NCBI GenBank assembly: GCA_021806345.1
Contig: JAJZXP010000241.1
Span: 1-18,213 of the forward strand
Reading direction: 5' to 3'
DNA length: 18,213 bases
From: Thermoplasmata archaeon
GTDB taxonomy: Archaea > Thermoplasmatota > Thermoplasmata > Thermoplasmatales > Thermoplasmataceae
This document shows, in pieces, positions 1 through 5,231 of this stretch. The notes beneath the pieces were generated by a model, which was not told the DNA's origin, ran no database searches, and saw only the letters and a program-made list of their open reading frames with translations. The first letter of the stretch is position 1. Each line of letters starts with the position of its first letter. Made by a program: the position numbers and the translations under genes.

Positions 1-1365
1 AATTTCCGGAAGATCTTTGTAATTTACTGGCGGAATGGCAAAAATATCTGCCCTATCTGCTTCAGTGGACAGGCAAACTTCAATTCCCAGCCTCTTAATC
101 TCCTTCTCATAATAGGTCAGCAATCTGTCAAATTCCTTTTTCTTGAAAGGGTCCGTTATCTTTCTAAGATCTCCTCCTATAGCTCCCTCTCTTTCATAGA
201 TGGTAACTTTCAATCCACTTTCCCTTGCCTTCAGGGCTGCTTCCAGTCCTGAAATTCCACCCCCAGCGATAGTAATTTCACCTTTCAATCCAGTGAATCG
301 TCTTCGTATCAGTTCAAAGCCTGTTGATGCGTTTACCGTGCATCTGACCTCTCCGTATGAAAGATCTCTGCATGCCTGATTACACCTGATGCATGGCCTG
401 ATTTCCCTGTTTCCGGTGAAAACTTTTGAAGGGAAGAATGGATCTGCAAGCGCAGGTCTTCCCAGGGCTACAAAATCCACGGTCTTCAATGCTTCTTCAA
501 TTGATTCAGGTGTTGTCATTGATCCGACTATCATCGTCTTAACTTTTGGTTTTCGGGGGAGTTTCTTCAGTATATGCATAACATCAGAATAGAACGAGGC
601 CGAAGAACCGGGAGGAGCAAGTCTTCCAGCAGAAAAATGCACATAATCAATGTTTCTTAGTGATTCAGCAACCCTAAGGCCATATGAGGCATCATATCCA
701 TCTGAATCGTCTTCATACAGGCTGAGTCTGATTCCCACTGGTATTGCAGAGGATTCCCTTACAAGATCTATAATTTCCTGAGGAAATGTCAGGCGTTTCT
801 GGAAGGATCCACCATATCTGTCCGATCTCGTATTCAGAGCAGGGGAAAGAAATTCCTGAATCAGATAGCCATGTGCTCCATGAATTTCTATTCCGTCAAA
901 ATTGGCTGTTCTGGCAATTCTTGCAGCAGATTCAAAGGCTTTTCTGACCTGTTCCATATCTTCTTCTGCCATCTCTACCGGTTTATGGCCCATGTAATCC
1001 ACAGCCGATGGCGCAATAATTCTCTCATTGTTTGGGGATAGAGCCTTCCCGCCTGCATGAACTATCTGGAGAAATATCTTTGACTGATGCCGGTGAATAC
1101 TCTCCGTGAGCCTCTTGAGTTTCGGTATATGATCGGAAACTCCAATGACCATTTCATTTCTGGAACCTTTGGCTGAGTCCATAAAAACATAGGAATATTC
1201 TGTGATAATGAGTCCAAAGCCACCAAGCGCCCTCTCTTCAAGGTAGGAAATGTGATTGTTGTTGGTTAGTCCACTTGGATCTGCCAGATTTGAAATCATG
1301 GGTGCCATTACAAACCTGTTTTTAATCCACGTTTCACCAATATATTCTCCGGTTAAACTCTTCAT
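1..1365 (-). CDS. NADH:flavin oxidoreductase / 2,4-dienoyl-CoA reductase-like protein (partial, C-terminus off window)
   Basis: Read by hand on the minus strand from ATG at 1365, open for 455 codons to the window edge. Residues 1-320 are an FMN-binding TIM barrel of the Old Yellow Enzyme family: the Gln-Ile-Val-His-Ala-Gly stretch, then the signature HGAHGYLIQEFLSP followed by Asn-x-Arg-Ser-Asp-x-Tyr-Gly-Gly-Ser. A 4Fe-4S cluster motif follows (Cys325, Cys328, Cys332, Cys342), then a nucleotide-binding Gly368-Gly-Gly-Ile-Ser-Gly373 loop starting the FAD/NAD(P)H domain. This is the layout of 2,4-dienoyl-CoA reductase and trimethylamine dehydrogenase, usually about 640-670 residues, so roughly 200 residues are missing. 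Family members reduce activated C=C bonds by passing NAD(P)H electrons through FAD, Fe-S and FMN; the substrate here cannot be told. It lies 33 bp downstream of the MFS gene on the same strand but has its own TATA-like box. Confidence 0.9.
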   Translation of the reverse strand, partial: MKSLTGEYIGETWIKNRFVMAPMISNLADPSGLTNNNHISYLEERALGGFGLIITEYSYVFMDSAKGSRNEMVIGVSDHIPKLKRLTESIHRHQSKIFLQIVHAGGKALSPNNERIIAPSAVDYMGHKPVEMAEEDMEQVRKAFESAARIARTANFDGIEIHGAHGYLIQEFLSPALNTRSDRYGGSFQKRLTFPQEIIDLVRESSAIPVGIRLSLYEDDSDGYDASYGLRVAESLRNIDYVHFSAGRLAPPGSSASFYSDVMHILKKLPRKPKVKTMIVGSMTTPESIEEALKTVDFVALGRPALADPFFPSKVFTGNREIRPCIRCNQACRDLSYGEVRCTVNASTGFELIRRRFTGLKGEITIAGGGISGLEAALKARESGLKVTIYEREGAIGGDLRKITDPFKKKEFDRLLTYYEKEIKRLGIEVCLSTEADRADIFAIPPVNYKDLPEI

Positions 1366-1382
1366 GATGCAATATTGTCCAT

Positions 1383-1393
1383 TAATATTTAAG
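1383..1393 (-). promoter_or_regulatory. TATA-like box for the flavin oxidoreductase
   Basis: On the minus strand the sequence CTTAAATATTA is centred about 23 nt upstream of the ATG at 1365, and I see no Shine-Dalgarno-like sequence between them. That spacing fits a leaderless archaeal transcript starting at or next to the ATG. It lies in the gap after the MFS stop codon. No mapped start site is available. Confidence 0.4.
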
Positions 1394-1398
1394 AAAAC

Positions 1399-2577
1399 TC
1401 ACTTCTTCCCTCCAAAAAGCTTTAAATAAAGGATTCCAGCAGCAAACTGTATGCTTCCACCGACAACAAGGGGGAGCGGAATATACAGGTCAGTGAGTAT
1501 TCCAGAACCTCCGGAAGTGAGCTGAGACAATCTTCCTGCAGTCGCCTGCAAGCTCGTGCCTGCACCAAGATCGCCCTCCTTCAGTTCTGAAATGTTTATT
1601 GTGCTGCGGGATGGGGTACCATAACCTGCCACAGTCATCCTTCCCACATAGAGAATTGCAGCAATGAAGAAAAAAGGCGAAAGGGCAAGAGGAATCATGA
1701 GAAGTCCCTGGAGCATTCTTGCATATGCTCCAACCTTTGCGGGGTTCTTCATCTTATGTGCTGTTTTTATAGAAAGATATGATCCTATTGCAGTGGAAAT
1801 ATATGAACCGGTGAACATGATTCCCAGAAGAAATGTAGAAACTCCAAAGGCCACATGGAACCATGCTGATATTATAGCCATGGAGAGGCCAATACCTGCT
1901 CCATTTATACTGTTTGAGAGAATTACTTTCCCGAGAAACTTCATGGACCCTTTCTGAATTATCCCACTTTTTTTCATCTCCCGTTTTCTTTCAGAGACAA
2001 ATATGAGGGATATCAGTGAAACGATCATAAGGAGTGCACAAATCCCAAAAAGAAGCTTGTAAGAGTAAATTTCTCCAACAGAATGGGCAAGGAATCCCTG
2101 CCCTATGACAAGACCGCCCCCAAATACTGAGAACAGGCTTCCAATTGTTGTTATAACACTGATCTTCTTTACCCTTTCACTGGTATCAGGCCAGTTGTTG
2201 CCAATTAAGGCTGTTGTTCCCGGGGAAAACGCCCCTCTGATGGCTCCGGGCCCTCCTCCAATTCCGCCAATAACTGTAAGTTCTATAAACAGTGGCTGGG
2301 TTGTCAGAAACAGGGTAAGCATGGAAAAAATCGGGAACAGCTCGGAAATAAGCAAAGAATATCTGTATCCAAATCGGTCCCCGATGATCCCCATCATGAT
2401 CGTTTGAAACACTGTAAAGAGAATCAGAAAGAATGCAAAGAACCCAATGGTTACTATGTTGTATCCTAGAACAAAAAGGTAAAGCGGATAGGATATTGCA
2501 GAGAAACTCAGCGCAATGCTTCTTGATGCCCTTGAAACCACAAGAAACTTGAATGTGAGATCGGTCTTCTCAGGCAT
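1399..2577 (-). CDS. MFS family membrane transporter
   Basis: Polytopic membrane protein with about a dozen hydrophobic helices and short charged loops, the normal layout of a major facilitator. The loop Gly-Asp-Arg-Phe-Gly-Tyr-Arg between helices 2 and 3 matches the family's GDRxGRR-type signature. A Gly-rich stretch GGIGGGPGAIRG lies near helix 4, and a charged loop (SERKREMKKSG) separates the two halves. The substrate cannot be predicted. The frame opens further upstream to a GTG at 2628 (409 codons). I prefer the ATG at 2577 (392 residues) because MPEKTDLTFK followed directly by helix 1 is the usual start for this family, and a TATA-like TTTTAATC lies about 21-26 nt before it. The following flavin oxidoreductase is on the same strand 33 bp away, so co-transcription is possible. 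MFS identity is secure; start and function are not. Confidence 0.85.
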   Translation of the reverse strand: MPEKTDLTFKFLVVSRASRSIALSFSAISYPLYLFVLGYNIVTIGFFAFFLILFTVFQTIMMGIIGDRFGYRYSLLISELFPIFSMLTLFLTTQPLFIELTVIGGIGGGPGAIRGAFSPGTTALIGNNWPDTSERVKKISVITTIGSLFSVFGGGLVIGQGFLAHSVGEIYSYKLLFGICALLMIVSLISLIFVSERKREMKKSGIIQKGSMKFLGKVILSNSINGAGIGLSMAIISAWFHVAFGVSTFLLGIMFTGSYISTAIGSYLSIKTAHKMKNPAKVGAYARMLQGLLMIPLALSPFFFIAAILYVGRMTVAGYGTPSRSTINISELKEGDLGAGTSLQATAGRLSQLTSGGSGILTDLYIPLPLVVGGSIQFAAGILYLKLFGGKK

Positions 2578-2679
2578 ATTCCCGTATGCAAAACCGATTA
2601 AAAGAGTTATAGAAATCTTGAATCTCACAGATACGGAAATTAAATTCTATCCTGTGAATCAATTCCTGCCAATAAATGG

Positions 2680-2693
2680 TTAAATTTTTATTG
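2680..2693 (+). promoter_or_regulatory. TATA-like box for tRNA-Pro
   Basis: TTAAATTTTTATTG is centred about 30 nt before the first base of the tRNA. This fits an archaeal promoter that would start transcription a few bases upstream of the mature 5' end. It is the only strong A/T box between the tRNA and the divergent MFS gene. Confidence 0.45.
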
Positions 2694-2716
2694 CTTCTTA
2701 CTCTATGGCGTTTGAA

Positions 2717-2789
2717 GGGGCTGTGGGGTAGCTTGGTATCCTACGGGCTTTGGGAGCCTGAGACTCCGGTCCAAATCCGGGCAGCCCCA
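2717..2789 (+). tRNA. tRNA-Pro (anticodon UGG)
   Basis: A complete cloverleaf folds by hand. The acceptor GGGGCTG pairs with CAGCCCC and the discriminator base is A at 2789. The D arm holds G18-G19 and A21. The anticodon stem CGGGC pairs with GCCTG around the loop TTTGGGA, placing anticodon TGG at 2751-2753. The variable loop has four bases, and the T stem TCCGG pairs with CCGGG. There is no intron and no encoded CCA. One oddity: the T loop reads TCCAAAT, so position 55, almost always U (pseudouridine), is C. The gene is divergent from the MFS gene and marks the border of the accessory region; no second copy of its 3' end (an attachment-site repeat) is visible in the window. Confidence 0.93.
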
Positions 2790-2798
2790 TTTTCATAA

Positions 2799-2948
2799 TT
2801 GGGATCAAAATTACATGAACTGCCAGAAGGCGAATTTAACGCTTTATTTTTTGAAGGAAACAGTGAAGTAATTATGGAGAGCCTCCAGTTAGAAAGGGAA
2901 AGATTAAAGCATTTAAGTGGGTCAGTCGACGCTTTACGCTCTACTTGA
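2799..2948 (+). pseudogene. Open-frame fragment beside tRNA-Pro, possible gene remnant
   Basis: Immediately after the tRNA a plus-strand frame runs from TTG at 2799 to TGA at 2946-2948 (49 residues). Its residues look protein-like: ELPEGEFNALFFEGNSEV, then a charged helical stretch MESLQLERERLKHLSG, ending VDALRST. A stop (TAA, 2796-2798) lies just upstream and there is no ATG near the front, which suggests the 3' end of a gene that has lost its start. I do not recognise the family. A position directly downstream of a tRNA is typical for remnants of integrated elements, but that is inference. It may also be a chance frame. Confidence 0.25.
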
Positions 2949-2963
2949 TGAGTCTTTGACCCA
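2918..2963. repeat. Inverted repeat between tRNA-Pro and csx1
   Basis: TGGGTCA (2918-2924) is the exact reverse complement of TGACCCA (2957-2963). The match continues imperfectly outward (TTTAAG on the left, AACTTTA on the right), giving a stem of about 12 pairs with a loop near 32 nt. It lies just beyond the csx1 stop, so it could be a csx1 terminator hairpin or the edge of a decayed element. No T-run decides between these. Confidence 0.3.
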
Positions 2964-3065
2964 AACTTTAAAAGTTGAGTTTAACTTAACACACAGCAAG
3001 GTAGATATAGGTTATCCTAAAATAAACTCAATTATCAGTCCATGCAAAAGTGAAAAGATCCTTGA

Positions 3066-4376
3066 TTATAACATAGACAGAATTTCTTCCACATTGAGTG
3101 TATATTCCAGTGTACCGTTCTTGAAAATCTTAACGAATTCATTTGGAAAACCCGCATGAGCTATGAGATTTCGTATATCGATTTTGTTTTCCCTTTCATT
3201 AGGAGCTTCTGAAATATTGTTGTTCTCGTTGGCGAAATCAGTTAAATTCTTGTAAATTTCTTCTTCCTTGTTCGTATTTTTCAGTTTTTCTATTGCTTTT
3301 CTCAAATTGGAAAGTTCCTTATGAATTAAAGGAATGCTAATCGGGTTTACTTTTGGATAGATTTTCTTTACTTCCTTTTCTATATCACTAAGAGATTTGT
3401 TTTCTGAAACTTTGTCTAATATTATATTGGAATAAAGCAGAGCATAAACTCTATTTGGGTTCATGTACATATTTCTTTCAACAGATTTATCAGTAACGGA
3501 AATACTATTTTCCCAAAATTCCAGAATGTTTGATTTAACGCTCTTTCCAACATAATATTTCAAGGCTAGAGGGATTGAAAAATAAACTGCCTTCATAGTG
3601 CTTAATACATATCCTAAATGAGCTGAATTTATATTTTTAACTTCCTCCGGCAGGTCATACTGTTTCAATTTTTTTAGAAGATCCTGTGAGTCATCATGGA
3701 TAGTCAAATACGGAAATGTTAATCGGTCTTTTATAAATTTATGAACCATTAAAATTGAATAATTTTTGTCACTATTTACCGGGTTATATGGTTCAGAATT
3801 GTAGTATCTGATATTGATCTTATGGTAATTTCTGTCATTCTTAGCCAATTCCAGGTCCCCAATCATATCAAGCATTATAGTACTTAATGAGGTGATAAAA
3901 TTCATTCCCGTGGTAAGATCCAATGAAAGCTCCTCTATATTACCGGAATATTGTTCCAATAATTTTTCTATCTTCCAGATTCCAACTGAAATATAATCTT
4001 CCGGTTTACCGTTAAAGGAAGTTGACCCACCAGGAGAACCATATGCAGGCAAGACCACATTCGTCACATTATCAACACCAATTTTGTTGACCACCTTCTC
4101 TACAAACGAATTAACGCAATTTACAATGGAAGTATAATTTTTATCCTCCTCCTCGTAATATTTTTCTATGGTCTCTTTAAATGCATCATAAACATAGCTT
4201 CCACTATCCGGTTTGATGTCTATAAGACTGTCCAAACTCAATATAATGACTTTATCATATTTCTTTGAAAGCAATTTTATGGTACTAATAGATTTGGCCC
4301 TATCACCGTCTAAACAATAGTTAATCTCTCCCCATCTGCTGGGGTCTCCCCATGGGACAAGTAAAATCTTTGTCAT
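3066..4376 (-). CDS. csx1: Csx1-type CARF-HEPN ribonuclease (type III CRISPR ancillary effector)
   Basis: Protein of 436 residues. The N-terminal part, about 1-200, has a Rossmann-like CARF layout: an initial strand KILLVPWGDPSRW, and a DLTTGMN motif at residues 153-159, a variant of the DxTHG motif that names this family. Known relatives bind cyclic tetra-adenylate made by Cas10. The middle is helical and charged. The C-terminus carries the HEPN nuclease motif R-x4-H (Arg402...His407 in IRNLIAHAG), which cuts single-stranded RNA without base specificity when activated. Start: ATG at 4376 with a GGTGA ribosome site at 4380-4384. It lies on the far side of the CRISPR array from the csm operon but on the same strand, so it is probably expressed separately. 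The threonine in place of the motif's usual His is worth noting. Function is inferred from motifs. Confidence 0.88.
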   Translation of the reverse strand: MTKILLVPWGDPSRWGEINYCLDGDRAKSISTIKLLSKKYDKVIILSLDSLIDIKPDSGSYVYDAFKETIEKYYEEEDKNYTSIVNCVNSFVEKVVNKIGVDNVTNVVLPAYGSPGGSTSFNGKPEDYISVGIWKIEKLLEQYSGNIEELSLDLTTGMNFITSLSTIMLDMIGDLELAKNDRNYHKINIRYYNSEPYNPVNSDKNYSILMVHKFIKDRLTFPYLTIHDDSQDLLKKLKQYDLPEEVKNINSAHLGYVLSTMKAVYFSIPLALKYYVGKSVKSNILEFWENSISVTDKSVERNMYMNPNRVYALLYSNIILDKVSENKSLSDIEKEVKKIYPKVNPISIPLIHKELSNLRKAIEKLKNTNKEEEIYKNLTDFANENNNISEAPNERENKIDIRNLIAHAGFPNEFVKIFKNGTLEYTLNVEEILSML

Positions 4377-4432
4377 ATTTCACCAATTCTCAGTTTTTTA
4401 TTGCTGATATGATACATTCATGGAAGAAATAG

Positions 4433-4501
4433 TATTAATAAGTTAAGTGCGTACACAATCACGAAAACTCTTTGGTATATATATAATAATATAATATTTT
4501 T
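4433..4501. promoter_or_regulatory. Divergent promoter region between csx1 and the tiny membrane frames
   Basis: On the plus strand an unusually long A/T run, TATATATAATAATATAAT (about 4477-4496), lies about 20-40 nt before the ATG at 4516, which also has a GAGTGA ribosome-site-like sequence (4505-4510). On the minus strand TTATTAATACT (about 4433-4443) would give csx1 a short leader carrying its GGTGA site. The two transcription units are back to back and could be co-regulated. Confidence 0.4.
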
Positions 4502-4515
4502 ATTGAGTGAGAAAT

Positions 4516-4629
4516 ATGCATCAGAGAATATTGGAGAAAATAGGAATACTTACGATTTCAATTGTCATTGAACTATTGTTGTTGGGGACTTTTTGTTGTA
4601 TAACTTGTTCTGGGAATCATTTGCTATGA
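4516..4629 (+). CDS. Tiny single-helix membrane protein A (37 aa), or N-terminal half of a frameshifted protein
   Basis: ATG at 4516, TGA at 4627-4629. The product starts MHQRILEKIG and continues with one hydrophobic helix (ILTISIVIELLLLG, then a Cys-rich CCITC tail). A strong TATA-like run and a GAGTGA ribosome site precede it, which argues for a real gene. The stop overlaps the ATG of the next small frame by ATGA (4626-4629). Alternatively, the next frame is open back to about 4582 and reads DFLLYNLFWESFA before its own ATG. A one-base loss in the G4 run at 4584-4587 or the T5 run at 4590-4594 would then have split one two-helix protein of about 84 residues. No family recognised. It is divergent from csx1, so a CRISPR-linked role is conceivable but unproven. 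Confidence 0.4.
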   Translation: MHQRILEKIGILTISIVIELLLLGTFCCITCSGNHLL

Positions 4630-4769
4630 TAGTGGCAATAATAATAGAAACTTTCATGGTTTATTTTTTTGTTGCCATATTAGCTGTGAAAGGGGTAAAA
4701 GAAGGTGTTAATGTATTTAAAAAAAGACCAAACCTTAAAACAACCGCTAAAATATTATTTAATACGTGA
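4626..4769 (+). CDS. Tiny single-helix membrane protein B (47 aa), or C-terminal half of a frameshifted protein
   Basis: ATG at 4626 overlapping the previous stop, TGA at 4767-4769. One hydrophobic helix (MIVAIIIETFMVYFFVAILA) is followed by a positively charged tail (VKGVKEGVNVFKKRPNLK, then TTAKILFNT), so the tail should sit in the cytoplasm. The ATGA overlap is typical of translationally coupled genes. The frame is also open upstream of this ATG in sensible residues, which supports the alternative of a single protein broken by a frameshift. I do not recognise the family. Confidence 0.4.
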   Translation: MIVAIIIETFMVYFFVAILAVKGVKEGVNVFKKRPNLKTTAKILFNT

Positions 4770-5231
4770 GATAACGGTGAATCAATCAAGTTTTTACGCT
4801 TTTGATTTGACACTCAAATCTAATTTTTTAGGGTGATCGATCTTTCATGTAAACAAGATCTTTCAGATCATACCTTTTCCTTATTATTTGTGCTTTTCGG
4901 GTAAGGTTGTTTTATTGATCAAATTGTCACTCGATTAAAAGTACCCTGGAATTAGTAGGATTTCCGCAAATCAAAACAACTTTCGAGACTCTATGGAACA
5001 CCCGCACTAAAGCGTGAAGAGCCATTTTTATATTAATTCCAATAGAGGAATTAGAATTTTATTATGAGTCACTCTCTCTTACACTGCTCTAAAAGATCGA
5101 GAATTTTTTCTTACTTTTAAGAAAAATGTTACGATATATAATTCATTTGGAAATACATAAACGCCTCCTTCTAAATAATTTATTTATCCATATCAGTACA
5201 AAAAGATTTTAATGGAGTCCATTGCATCAAT
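4770..5231. other. Noncoding trailer-side region between membrane frames and CRISPR array
   Basis: No convincing gene in about 460 bp. It holds a tandem GATCTTTCA (4839-4847 and 4857-4865), a 32-codon minus-strand open frame (4927-5025) that I do not recognise, the hairpin-like string CCCGCACTAAAGCGTG (5001-5016), and a perfect hairpin at 5034-5053. The mix resembles the worn end of an insertion element, perhaps IS200/IS605-like, but no transposase is readable. It borders the degenerate end of the array. Confidence 0.5.
5034..5053. repeat. Perfect 7-bp hairpin
   Basis: TAATTCC (5034-5040) and GGAATTA (5047-5053) pair exactly around a 6-nt loop. A short TTTT follows on the plus strand, so it could act as a weak terminator for the small membrane frames, or be part of a transposon end. 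It could also arise by chance in A+T-rich DNA. Confidence 0.3.

Noticed and set aside
2917..3159. 80-codon plus-strand frame overlapping the csx1 end
   Set aside because: Its C-terminal third is antisense to csx1, it has no promoter or ribosome site, and it overlaps the inverted repeat; its composition is not protein-like.
5161..5176. CGCCTCCTTCTAAAT before the first repeat, resembling the two ends of a repeat joined
   Set aside because: Only the CCTCC front and a short TTCTAAAT tail match, with the middle missing; too short to call a deleted repeat.
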